64,000 bases of DNA from Peteryoungia rhizophila (GCF_004912145.1 NZ_STGT01000001.1:1178001-1242000); one strand, 5' to 3'. Counted from the first letter of the stretch, positions 37,906 to 47,710 are shown. The notes: generated by a model from the letters alone, not told the origin. A program made the numbers and translations.

Positions 37906-38028
37906 CCGGCGGGTCTTCGGCAACGAAGATCCGCCGGTTGCCTTTCCGGGTCAGGCCATGGACCCGTACCCCGTCTCGCGCATGGATTTGCCCGGGACGA
38001 ATGACAGGCCGGATGGGCCGGATCTGTC
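37906..38028 (+). promoter_or_regulatory. Structured pnp leader (likely RNase processing region)
   Basis: The 314-bp rpsO-pnp gap has no gene but holds three hairpins: 37906-37937 (14 pairs, CCGGCGGGTCTTCG with CGAAGATCCGCCGG, GCAA loop), about 37947-37966 (CGGGTC/GACCCG) and 38003-38028 (GACAGGCC region with GATCTGTC). None has a strong T-run. By analogy with enterobacteria, where RNase III and PNPase act on a pnp leader stem for autoregulation, this is a probable processing and control site. The analogy is inference. Confidence 0.55.
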
Positions 38029-38212
38029 GATACCAACCGATGACCTGTCATGGGGCAGGATTGTTGGATGCTTCCGCGCCAAAGGGCGAATTTGCGGGAT
38101 ACCCGCCGGATCCGAAGCCTCCCACTGTCTTGCCCGTGATTGCGTCAGCACATTGCAGACCCTGCGCGCCCCCGTTCAGCGGCGGCCCGGACCTGCATAT
38201 GAAGGACAAGAT

Positions 38213-40351
38213 ATGTTTGATGTTCACAGCGTTGAAATCGAGTGGGCAGGCCGCCCGCTGAAGCTGGAAACGGGCAAGATTGCCCGCCAGGCCGACGGTG
38301 CCGTTCTCGCGACCTACGGTGAAACCGTCGTTCTCGCCACCGTCGTTTCGGCCAAGTCGGCCAAGCCGGGCCAGGACTTCTTCCCGCTCACCGTCAACTA
38401 CCAGGAAAAGACCTATGCCGCCGGCAAGATCCCGGGTGGCTATTTCAAGCGCGAAGGCCGTCCTTCGGAAAAGGAAACGCTGGTTTCCCGCCTGATCGAC
38501 CGTCCGATCCGCCCGCTCTTCCCGGAAGGCTACAAGAACGAAACCCAGGTTGTCGTGACCGTCGTCCAGCATGATCTCGAAAACGATCCGGACGTTCTGG
38601 CCATGGTTGCCGCTTCGGCAGCGCTCACGCTCTCCGGCGTTCCCTTCATGGGCCCGGTCGGCGGTGCACGCGTCGGCTACATCAACGGCGAATATGTTCT
38701 GAACCCGCATCTCGACGAGATGGACGAGTCGACGCTCGACCTCGTGGTTGCCGGCACCCAGGACGCCGTCCTGATGGTCGAGTCGGAAGCCAAGGAACTG
38801 AACGAAGACATCATGCTCGGCGCCGTCATGTTCGGCCACAAGGGCTTCCAGCCGGTCATCGACGCGATCATCAAGCTCGCTGAAGTGGCTGCCAAGGAGC
38901 CGCGCGAATTCGAACCGGAAGATCATTCCGCTCTCGAAGCCGAAATGCTGCAGCATTTCGAAGCCGAACTGCGCACCGCCTACAAGAACACGCAGAAGGC
39001 TGAACGTTATGCAGCCGTTGACGCCGTCAAGGCGAAGGTGAAGGCGCATTTCTTCCCGGAAGGCGTAGAGCCGAAGTACCCGAACGAAGTCATCGGTGCC
39101 GTCTTCAAGCACCTGCAGGCGAAGATCGTTCGCTGGAACATTCTCGACACCAAGAGCCGTATCGACGGTCGTGATCTGGAAACGGTTCGCGCTATCGTGT
39201 CGGAAGTCGGCATCCTGCCGCGCACGCACGGTTCGGCCCTCTTCACCCGCGGCGAGACCCAGGCGATCGTTGTCGCCACACTCGGCACCGGCGAAGACGA
39301 ACAGTATGTCGACAGCCTCACCGGCATGTACAAGGAACGCTTCCTTCTGCATTACAACTTCCCGCCCTACTCCGTCGGTGAAACCGGTCGCATGGGTTCG
39401 CCGGGTCGTCGCGAAATCGGTCACGGCAAGCTCGCATGGCGCGCTATCCGCCCGATGCTGCCTTCGGCTGAGCAGTTCCCCTACACGCTGCGCGTCGTCT
39501 CCGAGATCACAGAGTCGAACGGCTCGTCCTCGATGGCGACCGTTTGCGGCACTTCGCTGGCTCTGATGGACGCAGGCGTTCCGCTGGCCAAGCCGGTTGC
39601 CGGTATCGCCATGGGTCTGATCCTGGAAGGCGAGCGCTTTGCGGTTCTCTCCGACATCCTCGGCGACGAAGACCACCTCGGCGACATGGACTTCAAGGTT
39701 GCCGGTACGGCTGACGGCATCACCTCGCTGCAGATGGACATCAAGATCGCCGGTATCACCGAAGAGATCATGAAGGTCGCACTCGGCCAGGCTCAGGGTG
39801 GCCGCAAGCACATCCTCAACGAAATGGCGAACGCCCTTTCGGAAAGCCGTGGCCAGCTCGGCGAATTCGCTCCGCGCATCGAAGTGATGAACATCCCGGT
39901 CGACAAGATCCGTGAAGTCATCGGTTCGGGCGGCAAGGTCATCCGCGAAATCGTCGAAAAGACCGGTGCCAAGATCAACATCGAAGACGACGGCACCGTG
40001 AAGATCGCCTCTGCCTCCGGCAAGGAAATCGAAGCAGCCCGCAAGTGGATCCATTCCATCGTGGCTGAGCCGGAAGTCGGCGTCGTCTATGAAGGCACCG
40101 TTGTGAAGACCGCCGACTTCGGCGCCTTCGTCAACTTCTTCGGTTCGCGTGATGGCCTCGTGCACATCTCGCAGCTCGCTTCTGAGCGCGTTGCCAAGAC
40201 CTCCGACGTCGTCAAGGAAGGCGACAAGGTCTGGGTCAAGCTGATGGGCTTCGACGAACGCGGCAAGGTTCGCCTCTCCATGAAGGCCGTCGATCAGACG
40301 ACCGGCAAGGAAGTCGCTGCCGATAAGAAGGATGGCGAAGCCGCTGAATAA
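38213..40351 (+). CDS. pnp: Polyribonucleotide nucleotidyltransferase (PNPase)
   Basis: A 712-residue phosphorolytic 3'-5' exoribonuclease. Two RNase PH domains are present ([60 protein letters not shown]). The KH domain follows ([20 protein letters not shown]) and then an S1 domain ([20 protein letters not shown]). It degrades RNA and takes part in degradosome-like complexes. The ATG at 38213 has AAGGACA upstream. Confidence 0.98.
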   Translation: MFDVHSVEIEWAGRPLKLETGKIARQADGAVLATYGETVVLATVVSAKSAKPGQDFFPLTVNYQEKTYAAGKIPGGYFKREGRPSEKETLVSRLIDRPIRPLFPEGYKNETQVVVTVVQHDLENDPDVLAMVAASAALTLSGVPFMGPVGGARVGYINGEYVLNPHLDEMDESTLDLVVAGTQDAVLMVESEAKELNEDIMLGAVMFGHKGFQPVIDAIIKLAEVAAKEPREFEPEDHSALEAEMLQHFEAELRTAYKNTQKAERYAAVDAVKAKVKAHFFPEGVEPKYPNEVIGAVFKHLQAKIVRWNILDTKSRIDGRDLETVRAIVSEVGILPRTHGSALFTRGETQAIVVATLGTGEDEQYVDSLTGMYKERFLLHYNFPPYSVGETGRMGSPGRREIGHGKLAWRAIRPMLPSAEQFPYTLRVVSEITESNGSSSMATVCGTSLALMDAGVPLAKPVAGIAMGLILEGERFAVLSDILGDEDHLGDMDFKVAGTADGITSLQMDIKIAGITEEIMKVALGQAQGGRKHILNEMANALSESRGQLGEFAPRIEVMNIPVDKIREVIGSGGKVIREIVEKTGAKINIEDDGTVKIASASGKEIEAARKWIHSIVAEPEVGVVYEGTVVKTADFGAFVNFFGSRDGLVHISQLASERVAKTSDVVKEGDKVWVKLMGFDERGKVRLSMKAVDQTTGKEVAADKKDGEAAE

Positions 40352-40373
40352 GCGGACGTCGTTCCCGATCCGA

Positions 40374-40401
40374 GGCGCGGGAGAAATTCCGCGCCTTTTT
40401 T
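40374..40401 (+). terminator. Terminator after pnp
   Basis: Stem GGCGCGG(G)/(T)CCGCGCC with an AGAAAT-type loop is followed by seven T residues. It ends the rimP-to-pnp transcription unit. Confidence 0.88.
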
Positions 40402-40426
40402 GTTCGCCGAGAGAGAAGACCGAGCC

Positions 40427-41443
40427 ATGAGCCGCGAAAGCCTGAAGACCCTGTTCCATCCCTTCGTCACCGAGGCTGTCGCCCTGCCGGCCGCAGAAAG
40501 CCGGTGGCTTTTCCTTGGCGCCGAAGCAGGATTCGCAAAGCCTGAAGGCTTCACGGCCGAACTCACCGCGGTGCAGGATTTCCGTCCGGAGTTCCGGCGC
40601 CTCGAAGCCAGCCATCTCAAGCCTTTGCCTGCTGTCGAGGGCGACGGTTTTGACGGCGCGCTCATCCTCTGCGGCAAACACAAGGGCGTCAACGAGGATC
40701 GCGTCGCCGAGGCGCTGAAGCGCGTCAAGGCCGGTTGTACCGTAGTGGTCGCAGGCGCCAAGGAAGACGGGATCCTGCCACTTCGCAAGCAGCTCGATCG
40801 ACTGGGCCTCTCGCCCGAATCCATGCCTAAATATCACGGCGTGGTCGTCTGGTTCACAGTTCCTGAGGATCCGTCGGCACTCGTTTCGACGTTGGCTGCC
40901 AAGACGGTCACGGTCGAGGGCCGTTTCGAGACACGCTCCGGTCTCTTCTCGCACGCCCATGCTGACGAAGGGTCCGAGCTACTCGCGAGCCGACTGCCGG
41001 CGGACTTCAACGGTAATGCCGCCGATTTCGGAGCCGGCTGGGGCTATCTTTCGGTCATGCTGGTCAGTGCGGCACCCCGTACCAACCGTATCGACCTGTT
41101 CGAGGCGAGCCACGAGGCGCTGGAGCATGCGAAGCGCAATCTGGCGAAGAACTGCCCTGATCTGACGACCCGTTTCTTCTGGCAGGATCTGGCCAACGAG
41201 CCGGCGAAAGAGAAATACGACCTCGTCATCATGAACCCACCCTTCCATGAGGGACATGCCGCCGAGCCGTCGGTCGGTGCGGCCATGATCAAGGCCGCGG
41301 CAGAGGCCCTTCGCGGCGGCGGCGACCTGCTGATGGTGGCTAACCGCGGCCTGCCTTACGAGCCGGTCCTCGGGGCGCATTTCAAGCAGCATGGCGAAGT
41401 CTGCCGGAACGCACGCTTCAAGGTACTTTGGGCCAAACGCTGA
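40427..41443 (+). CDS. RsmC-like class I SAM-dependent methyltransferase
   Basis: A 338-residue protein with two related halves as in RsmC/RlmG enzymes that methylate guanine N2 in rRNA. The N-terminal half lacks a cofactor loop. The C-terminal half has NAADFGAGWGYLSVMLVSAA for SAM binding and the catalytic MNPPFHEGHA. The likely target is 16S G1207, by family. The start at 40427 lies just after the pnp terminator, so it needs its own promoter, not identified. Confidence 0.85.
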   Translation: MSRESLKTLFHPFVTEAVALPAAESRWLFLGAEAGFAKPEGFTAELTAVQDFRPEFRRLEASHLKPLPAVEGDGFDGALILCGKHKGVNEDRVAEALKRVKAGCTVVVAGAKEDGILPLRKQLDRLGLSPESMPKYHGVVVWFTVPEDPSALVSTLAAKTVTVEGRFETRSGLFSHAHADEGSELLASRLPADFNGNAADFGAGWGYLSVMLVSAAPRTNRIDLFEASHEALEHAKRNLAKNCPDLTTRFFWQDLANEPAKEKYDLVIMNPPFHEGHAAEPSVGAAMIKAAAEALRGGGDLLMVANRGLPYEPVLGAHFKQHGEVCRNARFKVLWAKR

Positions 41444-41559
41444 TCGCGCGTGATCGTGAACGGGTGCGTTGCGACATAGACTACGCGGCACTCGACTCTG
41501 CGCATCTCCTCGCTTAGCATCTGACGCCATCAGCTTAACTTCTGGCGCCAGCGGTCTTC

Positions 41560-42582
41560 ATGCCTTCTCGGAACCTCACCGACGAATTGACCACCGTCGC
41601 CGGCCTTGCGTCGGCGGTGGTCGATCATGCCCAGACCTATGGCATAGACATAAACCCTATCTGCAAGGCTCTGGAGATCGATCCAGAAGCATTTCAGAGC
41701 CTCACGGCAAGGATAAGCCTCGACCGCCTGTGCCGGCTCCTAGAGGCTTGTGCGCTGCTGGCCGATGACGAGGCTTTCGGGCTGACGAGCATCCGGGGCT
41801 ATGAACCGGGCTCCACCGGGCCCTTCGGCTACGGTCTCATGGCGGCGCCAACCGGACTGGACTTCGTTCGCTTCCTCCATGACCATATCCAGTATGTCAC
41901 CCATACCAGCTATTCTCGGCTCTCTGTTGACGAGCGCGGCGCGCATCTCGCCTGGACCTTCGCGCCTGTCATCGTGAAGCGTGACCAGTATGTCGACATG
42001 TCGGTCGGTCTCGTCATGCAGCGGGCGAAGGACCTCACAAATAGCGACGGCATCGAGATCGAACTGGAACGGCCACAACCTCGCAATGCGCAGCCCTTTC
42101 GTCACTTACTGTCACGCCGTGTACGTTTTGCGGCCGGCATGAACTGTGTGCACTTTCCTCGCAGCTTTCTGGAGGCAAACAACCCCACGGGCGACCGGCG
42201 CCTCTTCGAGCTCATGGACCTCCAGTGCCGCAGCCTGAGACCAGCATTGCCGGAGCAAGGGGCGGATTTCCTCGAACAGGTGCGCCGTTATCTCCTGCTT
42301 CACGTCTCCGACGATGAATATCCTCTTTCCGAGATCGCGCCTTATTTCGGGCTCTCGGAGAGGACCTTTCAAAGACGGCTCGCCGCCCAGGGAACCAGCC
42401 TCAACGATTTGCGGGACCAGATCAGGAAAGACGTCAGCTTCAACCTGCTCACGGAAAGTGAGCTGCCGATTTCGGAAATCTGCTACCGTCTCGGCTATTC
42501 GGCACCCAGCGCCTTCACCCGATCCGTGACGCGCTGGTTCGGCTCGTCGCCGACAGAGGTGCGCGAGCGCAAATCCGCTTGA
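41560..42582 (+). CDS. AraC family transcriptional regulator
   Basis: A 340-residue regulator. The N-terminal 200 residues match the Arabinose_bd-type domain found in OruR- and VirF-like members (YGIDINPICKALEIDPEAFQ). The C-terminal double helix-turn-helix reads PLSEIAPYFGLSERTFQRRL and LPISEICYRLGYSAPSAFTR. No target gene is obvious, since the neighbours are an rRNA methyltransferase and a LuxR-type small protein. The effector is unknown. Confidence 0.88.
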   Translation: MPSRNLTDELTTVAGLASAVVDHAQTYGIDINPICKALEIDPEAFQSLTARISLDRLCRLLEACALLADDEAFGLTSIRGYEPGSTGPFGYGLMAAPTGLDFVRFLHDHIQYVTHTSYSRLSVDERGAHLAWTFAPVIVKRDQYVDMSVGLVMQRAKDLTNSDGIEIELERPQPRNAQPFRHLLSRRVRFAAGMNCVHFPRSFLEANNPTGDRRLFELMDLQCRSLRPALPEQGADFLEQVRRYLLLHVSDDEYPLSEIAPYFGLSERTFQRRLAAQGTSLNDLRDQIRKDVSFNLLTESELPISEICYRLGYSAPSAFTRSVTRWFGSSPTEVRERKSA

Positions 42583-42594
42583 GCGCGCCACCAG

Positions 42595-42625
42595 CTTGAC
42601 AAAGGCCCGCCGAACGGCCCTAATA
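42595..42625 (+). promoter_or_regulatory. Near-consensus rhizobial promoter after the AraC gene
   Basis: CTTGAC (42595-42600) and CTAATA (42620-42625) are the right elements with slightly long spacing (19). A transcript from here would have about 140 bases before the LuxR-type gene. That leader includes a GCACAC/GTGTGC stem around 42645-42676. Confidence 0.5.
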
Positions 42626-42775
42626 TCTCGTACCGCGCTGCTCTGCACACTTAGTGCCGCTTATTTAGCGTGTGCGGATAAGTTGTTGGCGTGCAATGTC
42701 AACGACACAATTCCAATCAAAATGGTATCAGCGCCGCCTGACGACGTGATGTGATCATCAGGTCGCATATTCTCC

Positions 42776-43057
42776 ATGGCGGCAATAAAAATCATGAAAA
42801 CCGATACCAACCGGGCCATCGGGCGAGACCCCGCTTTTCCGGCACTGTCCGACCGCGAAATTCGCTGCCTGCAGCTCGTGGCCGAAGGCATGCGCTCTGA
42901 TGAGGCGGCCAATGTGCTCGCGCTATCGAATAATGAAGTGAATCAGGCGCTCATCGGCGCCCAGGAGAAGCTCGAAGCCAGCAATCTCATGCATGCAGTG
43001 AGCCTCGCCATGCTGATCGGCATGATTGATCACGCCGATCCTTATCAACCGAAGTAA
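42776..43057 (+). CDS. Stand-alone LuxR-type helix-turn-helix protein
   Basis: A 93-residue protein consisting of little more than a GerE/LuxR DNA-binding domain: ALSDREIRCLQLVAEGMRSD, EAANVLALSNNEVNQALIGA and QEKLEASNLMHAVSLAMLIG. There is no receiver or ligand-binding domain. Such orphans may act as constitutive or partner-dependent regulators. The start may be 42776 or the ATG at 42794; neither has a clear Shine-Dalgarno. It has its own leader and a strong terminator, so it is a single-gene unit. Confidence 0.78.
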   Translation: MAAIKIMKTDTNRAIGRDPAFPALSDREIRCLQLVAEGMRSDEAANVLALSNNEVNQALIGAQEKLEASNLMHAVSLAMLIGMIDHADPYQPK

Positions 43058-43095
43058 GCCGTGCTCCCACGGCTGGCGGACCACTTCGGATGAAC

Positions 43096-43126
43096 GCCTG
43101 GCGCGGCAACGCGCCAGGCTTTTTTT
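43096..43126 (+). terminator. Terminator between the LuxR-type gene and fabB
   Basis: Stem GCCTGGCGCG/CGCGCCAGGC with a short GCAA-type loop and seven T residues on the plus strand. It separates the convergent genes. Confidence 0.88.
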
Positions 43127-43144
43127 ATGTGCGAACTCTCAGGA

Positions 43145-44368
43145 TCAGCCGTTGTGGCGCTGGAAGACCAGCGTCGCATTGGTGCCGCCGAAGCCGAAGG
43201 AGTTCGACAGGACCGTGTCGATCTTGGCATTGTCGATGCGCTTGCGCACGACCGGCACGCCTTCGAATTCCGGATCGAGCTCGGTAATGTGGGCGCTCTC
43301 GCCGATGAACTTTTCCTGCATCATCAACAGGCCGTAGATCGATTCCTGAACGCCTGCCGCTCCCAGCGAGTGACCTGTCAGCGACTTGGTCGACTGGATG
43401 TGCGGGATCTTGTCGCCAAAGACTTCGCGGATCGCGCCGATTTCCTTGCTATCACCCACCGGCGTCGACGTGCCATGGGTGTTGATGTAATCGACATCTC
43501 CGGTGACCGTGGCAAGCGCCTGGCGCATGCAGCGGATCGCGCCCTCGCCCGACGGGGCGACCATGTCGTAACCGTCCGAGGTTGCGCCATAACCGACGAT
43601 CTCGGCATAGATCTTGGCGCCGCGAGCCTTGGCATGCTCGAGTTCTTCTACGACCAGGACGCCGGCGCCGCCGGCGATGACGAAACCGTCACGCGAGACG
43701 TCATAGGCCCGGGATGCGGTCGCGGGCGTGTCGTTATACTTCGACGACATGGCTCCCATGGCGTCGAACAGGCTCGACATGGACCAGTCGAGATCCTCGT
43801 GGCCGCCAGCAAAGACCATGTCCTGCTTGCCCCACTGGATCATTTCATAGGCATTGCCGATGCAATGGGCCGAGGTCGAGCAGGCAGACGAGATCGAATA
43901 GTTGACGCCGTGCAGCTTGAACCAGGTGGCAAGCGTGGCGGATGCCGTCGAGGACATCGCCTTCGGCACGGCGAACGGGCCGATGCGCTTGGGGCTCTTG
44001 TTCTGACGGACGATATCGGCCGCTTCGACGATTTGCCGGGTCGACGGACCGCCCGAGCCCATGATAATGCCGACGCGCTCGTTCTGCTGATAATCGGCCT
44101 CTTCGAGACCGGCATCGGCAATCGCCTGCTTCATGGCCACGTGGTTCCAGGCGCCGCCCTGGGACAGGAAGCGCATGGCGCGACGATCGACCAGTTCGGT
44201 CGGATCCAGCGTCGGTTTGCCCCAGACCTGGCAACGGAAGCCATTTTCAGCGAAATCGGGAGAAAAGGTGATGCCCGATTTGGCATCGCGCAAGGATGCG
44301 GTGACTTCGGCGGCATCGGCACCGATGGAGGACACGATGCCCAGACCCGATATTACAACCCGTCTCAT
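43145..44368 (-). CDS. fabB: Beta-ketoacyl-ACP synthase I
   Basis: A 407-residue condensing enzyme of fatty acid synthesis. The active-site cysteine is in [16 protein letters not shown] (about residue 161). The two histidines are in [11 protein letters not shown] and [14 protein letters not shown], with [13 protein letters not shown] at the end. With FabA upstream it forms the anaerobic unsaturated fatty acid branch. The two genes are 44 bases apart and co-directional. Confidence 0.96.
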   Translation of the reverse strand: MRRVVISGLGIVSSIGADAAEVTASLRDAKSGITFSPDFAENGFRCQVWGKPTLDPTELVDRRAMRFLSQGGAWNHVAMKQAIADAGLEEADYQQNERVGIIMGSGGPSTRQIVEAADIVRQNKSPKRIGPFAVPKAMSSTASATLATWFKLHGVNYSISSACSTSAHCIGNAYEMIQWGKQDMVFAGGHEDLDWSMSSLFDAMGAMSSKYNDTPATASRAYDVSRDGFVIAGGAGVLVVEELEHAKARGAKIYAEIVGYGATSDGYDMVAPSGEGAIRCMRQALATVTGDVDYINTHGTSTPVGDSKEIGAIREVFGDKIPHIQSTKSLTGHSLGAAGVQESIYGLLMMQEKFIGESAHITELDPEFEGVPVVRKRIDNAKIDTVLSNSFGFGGTNATLVFQRHNG

Positions 44369-44412
44369 CTCTCAGACCTTCTTCATGAACTCAAGGTACG
44401 GACAGGGCCGGT

Positions 44413-44928
44413 TCAGGCCGCCTTGTCCTTCGACAGACCGACGCGCAGGTCGGTTGCCTGATAGATAGTCTCGCCATCGGCCTTCAACCAGCCGTCAGCC
44501 GTACCGAGTACGAGGCGACCGCGCATGACGCGCTTGAAGTCGATGCCGTATTCGAGAAGCTTGGTCTCGGGACGTACCATTCCCTTGAACTTCACTTCGC
44601 CTGTCGACAGTGCCATGCCGCGGCCGGGCTCACCCAGCCAGCCGAGGAAGAAACCCGTCAGCTGCCACATGCCGTCGAGGCCGAGGCAGCCCGGCATGAT
44701 CGGATTGCCCTGGAAGTGGCAGGGGAAATACCAGTCGTCGGGACGCACGTCGTATGCCGCGCGAATATAGCCCTTGTCGTATTCGCCACCGGTTTCCGAG
44801 ATGTCGGTGATCCGGTGCACCATCAGCATGGGCGGAAGGGGGAGCTGCGCATTGCCGGGGCCGAACAGTTCGCCGCGGCCGCAGGCGAGGATCTCATCGT
44901 AGTTGTAGCTGGATTGTCTCGTAACCAT
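44413..44928 (-). CDS. fabA: 3-hydroxydecanoyl-ACP dehydratase/isomerase
   Basis: A 171-residue enzyme that makes trans-2- and cis-3-decenoyl-ACP. The catalytic histidine is in [17 protein letters not shown] and the aspartate in [20 protein letters not shown]. The start [14 protein letters not shown] at 44928 was chosen over a longer frame because it matches the usual rhizobial N-terminus. It heads the fabA-fabB unit, divergent from irr. Confidence 0.96.
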   Translation of the reverse strand: MVTRQSSYNYDEILACGRGELFGPGNAQLPLPPMLMVHRITDISETGGEYDKGYIRAAYDVRPDDWYFPCHFQGNPIMPGCLGLDGMWQLTGFFLGWLGEPGRGMALSTGEVKFKGMVRPETKLLEYGIDFKRVMRGRLVLGTADGWLKADGETIYQATDLRVGLSKDKAA

Positions 44929-45233
44929 TGTTCTTCTTCTTCCCCCCTCTGCTTCACATGTCCGGGACCCAATAGAGCAAGACGGCGGCAAATTGAAGCC
45001 CTGCAGACCTTGCACCGCTTGCCCGGGACCTTGGGCGCCCCATTCTCATATCATGGTCGCATACAGGAAGGAAAAGACCATCACCAGTGCGGATGGGTCA
45101 AAAAACCGCCGAACTTCGGGATGTGTGGGCTCGAAGCTCGGCAGAACTATTGAAACACCCTGATTTTGCAGCTATATCCACATTTGCGTACACTGAAATG
45201 GTACCGCAACGGGACTGGAGTGCGTCTTTGACG
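44929..45233. other. Divergent control region between fabA and irr
   Basis: About 305 bases hold the promoters of both genes. A purine-rich stretch complementary to TTCTTCTTCTTC lies directly before fabA. Possible upstream in-frame starts for irr (TTG 45228, ATG 45198) fall within it. No clear Irr or RirA operator could be recognised by eye. Confidence 0.5.
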
Positions 45234-45650
45234 ATGGCAAATTGCCAAACGGGCATCGAACTGAAACTGCGCCGCTCGGGCCTTCGCCCGACGAAGCAGC
45301 GCATTGCGCTGGCCGGACTGCTGTTCGCCAAGGGTGACCGCCACCTGACCGTGGAAGAATTGCATGACGAGGCGCTGGCCGCCGATTTTCCGGTCTCGCT
45401 GGCTACCGTCTACAATACCCTGCATCAATTCACCGAAGCCGGCCTGATCCGGGTTCTCGCTGTCGAGAGCTCGAAGACCTATTTCGACACCAATGTCTCG
45501 GACCATCATCACTTTTTCGTCGAAGGTGAAAACAGGGTACTGGACATCCCGGTCAACAATATCAGCATCGACAATCTGCCGCCGGCACCGGAGGGCATGG
45601 AAATCGCCCATGTCGACGTTGTTATCCGGCTGCGGCCCAAGCAGGGCTGA
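45234..45650 (+). CDS. irr: Fur family iron-response regulator Irr
   Basis: A 138-residue haem-responsive repressor/activator. The winged helix (GLRPTKQRIALAGLLFAKGD, LTVEELHDEALAADFPVSLA, TVYNTLHQFTEAGLIRVLAV) is followed by the Irr-specific histidine cluster VSDHHHFFVEGEN and EIAHVDVVIRLRPKQG. Irr represses haem and iron-use genes under low iron and is degraded or inactivated with haem. No Cys-Pro haem regulatory motif is present near the N-terminus. The start is uncertain: TTG at 45228 has the better-spaced GGAG. Confidence 0.92.
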   Translation: MANCQTGIELKLRRSGLRPTKQRIALAGLLFAKGDRHLTVEELHDEALAADFPVSLATVYNTLHQFTEAGLIRVLAVESSKTYFDTNVSDHHHFFVEGENRVLDIPVNNISIDNLPPAPEGMEIAHVDVVIRLRPKQG

Positions 45651-45674
45651 TATTCCTCACCCTCGCCCTGCCCT

Positions 45675-46310
45675 TCACATCACCTCATCGGGATGCCGGC
45701 CCGGCTTGTGCTTGTAGGTCGGGAAGGTCCAACCGAAGTACAGCGCTCCTCCCCGGATGATGAAGGCCGCCAAAGCGCCGATGACGGACGCCGCATAGAG
45801 CGGCATGCCCAATTCGTTGGCCCCGGTGAACACGGCTGCGCCAACCAGGGCCGCCGTGATGTAGATCTCCGGTCTGAGCAGCACCGATGGCTCGTTGGCC
45901 AGAAGATCGCGCAGGACACCGCCGAGGCTTGCCGTCAGTGTACCCGTCACGATCGCGATCGTCGGGGACCCGGTCGCGGCCAGACCTTTCGCCGCGCCCA
46001 TCACGCAATAGGCCGAGAGCCCGATCGCATCGAGCCAGATCAGCAGGCGGTAACGCGATTCGACCATATGGGCGGTGAAGAAGACCACGACGCCGATCGC
46101 GCAGCAGATCAGGATGTAATCTGGGTTGAGCACCCAGAAGACCGGCACACGCCCAAGCACGATGTCGCGGACCGTGCCGCCGCCGAGACCTGTCACCACC
46201 GCGAAGAACAGGAAGCCGATCATGTCGAGCTGCTTGCGTGACGCAGTGAGCGCGCCTGTGGCGGCAAACAGAGCGATCCCGGCATAATCGAGGTAAGACA
46301 GGAACGACAT
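45675..46310 (-). CDS. TRIC-type cation channel family (UPF0126) protein
   Basis: A 211-residue membrane protein with seven hydrophobic segments in a 3+3+1 layout. It carries two copies of the family glycine motif: LDYAGIALFAATGALTASRK with VVTGLGGGTVRDIVLGRVPV, and GTLTASLGGVLRDLLANEPS. Prokaryotic TRIC channels are trimeric monovalent-cation channels. The start at 46310 matches the usual N-terminus. It is convergent with irr. Confidence 0.88.
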   Translation of the reverse strand: MSFLSYLDYAGIALFAATGALTASRKQLDMIGFLFFAVVTGLGGGTVRDIVLGRVPVFWVLNPDYILICCAIGVVVFFTAHMVESRYRLLIWLDAIGLSAYCVMGAAKGLAATGSPTIAIVTGTLTASLGGVLRDLLANEPSVLLRPEIYITAALVGAAVFTGANELGMPLYAASVIGALAAFIIRGGALYFGWTFPTYKHKPGRHPDEVM

Positions 46311-46435
46311 GGCTGGTTTCCTTGCTGAAGCCTTCAGTCGGGGCCAGATTTGGATCACGCCGTTAAGGGTGAGGCAAGTCGCAGCCGCTAGACTTCCCCA
46401 TCGTTCAGCACAGATTGCGCTTCGGAGTCCAGACC

Positions 46436-46912
46436 GTGACCTTCCTCTCCCGCTTCCTTCTCCTCGTCGTCGCGACCGGCCTTTGCGCCGGGCCCGCCGT
46501 CGCCCAGCAGGAATTGCTGACCGATCCTGAAATCTACGAGAAGAACCACTACGCCAAGCGTTGTGACGAGGTGCAATATGGCGGCCGCTTCATCGACCGT
46601 ATCGACATCAACAATGACGGCATCAAGGACGCCGTCACCAACAGCAGTGAAATTGTCTGTGACGGTGTGCGCGGCCCTGATTGCTCGGCCGAGGGCTGCC
46701 CATTCAACTTCTATCTTCAGGTGAAGGAAGGTGGCTACTTCATGATCGCCACGGCGCAGATGTACACTTATGATTTCATCAAGCGCTTCGGCAACATGGT
46801 TTTCGTGCTGAAGATGCATCCCCGCTATTGTGAACGGGAAGAGGGCCAGGAGCCCTGTGCCATGACCGTGAGGGTCCGCGGAACCAAATTCCTGACGATC
46901 TCGAAGAAGTGA
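46436..46912 (+). CDS. Secreted protein of unknown function
   Basis: A 158-residue protein that I do not recognise. A signal peptide (FLSRFLLLVVATGLCAGPAV, cleaved after VAQ) precedes a mature domain with six cysteines (KRCDEV, EIVCDG, GPDCSAEGCPFN, RYCERE, EPCAMT). An Asp-rich turn, RIDINNDGIKDAVTN, resembles an EF-hand or FG-GAP-like calcium loop. The GTG at 46436 was chosen because GGAG lies nine bases upstream. It stands alone between a divergent channel gene and a convergent YdcF gene. Confidence 0.75.
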   Translation: MTFLSRFLLLVVATGLCAGPAVAQQELLTDPEIYEKNHYAKRCDEVQYGGRFIDRIDINNDGIKDAVTNSSEIVCDGVRGPDCSAEGCPFNFYLQVKEGGYFMIATAQMYTYDFIKRFGNMVFVLKMHPRYCEREEGQEPCAMTVRVRGTKFLTISKK

Positions 46913-46918
46913 CTGATT

Positions 46919-47710
46919 TCACGGCGCCGGGAAGACGTCGTCTATCCGCCCGAGCGTCCGATAGGCGAGCAAACCCACCCATTCCCTCACCGCCGTCGAC
47001 ATCTGCTGCGCATTCAGGCTCGGCTGGGTGAAGTCGAGCGCAAGAGAGACGTTGCCGGCCGTGCGGTAATCGACCGGCCAGGGCGCCACGTCCACACCCG
47101 CCTTGCGAAACAGGCCGACGGAACGTGGCATGTGGAAGGCAGACGTGATCAGCAGGCATTGGCCCAGACCGCTGGAGGCCAGAAGCTCACGACTGTTCTG
47201 CGCGTTTTCATCGGTGTTTCTCGAGGTGGTCTCGGCAATCAACCTGTCGCGAGCGATCCCAAATGCCTCGAAGAACCGGATCGAGGCGGCGGCATCGCCC
47301 TCATAGGCACCGCTGAGCGACCCATCGCCGCCCGACACCAGGATCTTTGCATCGGGATAAAGGATGGCCAGCCTCAGCGCCTCGACGAAGCGGTCGGCTG
47401 CCTGATTGAGATCCATGCCGCCCCGGGCGGTTGTCACCTCCGTCTCGAAGGCACCGCCCAGAACGATCATGCAGGAAAGCGCCTGAGGGTCGGCGGCCGG
47501 GCGCGGAAAGCGGGCTTCGAGGCTCTGCAGCAGGAGCGAGCCCAGCGAGGTATAGAGGGTCAGGAAGAGCACGACCAGGGACAGAGACAGAGCGGCTACC
47601 GCCGTGCGCAGCCAGCGCATCCAGATCAGAACGAGCGCGAGACAGCCGAAAAAGAACACCAGAGACAATGGCTGGACAAGGTTCCAGAAAATCTTGGAAA
47701 CGACGAACAC
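46919..47710 (-). CDS. YdcF family (DUF218, SanA/ElyC-like) membrane protein
   Basis: A 263-residue protein with two N-terminal membrane segments (LVQPLSLVFFFGCLALVLIW and AVAALSLSLVVLFLTLYTSL) and a DUF218 domain. The domain carries CMIVLGGAFETEV, ILVSGGDGSL, TSRNTDENAQNSRELL and LLITSAFHMPRSVGLFRKAG. ElyC-type members affect envelope glycan assembly; the biochemical role is unknown. It starts at GTG 47710 with GGGAG about ten bases upstream. A longer frame was rejected as non-homologous. Confidence 0.83.
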   Translation of the reverse strand: MFVVSKIFWNLVQPLSLVFFFGCLALVLIWMRWLRTAVAALSLSLVVLFLTLYTSLGSLLLQSLEARFPRPAADPQALSCMIVLGGAFETEVTTARGGMDLNQAADRFVEALRLAILYPDAKILVSGGDGSLSGAYEGDAAASIRFFEAFGIARDRLIAETTSRNTDENAQNSRELLASSGLGQCLLITSAFHMPRSVGLFRKAGVDVAPWPVDYRTAGNVSLALDFTQPSLNAQQMSTAVREWVGLLAYRTLGRIDDVFPAP

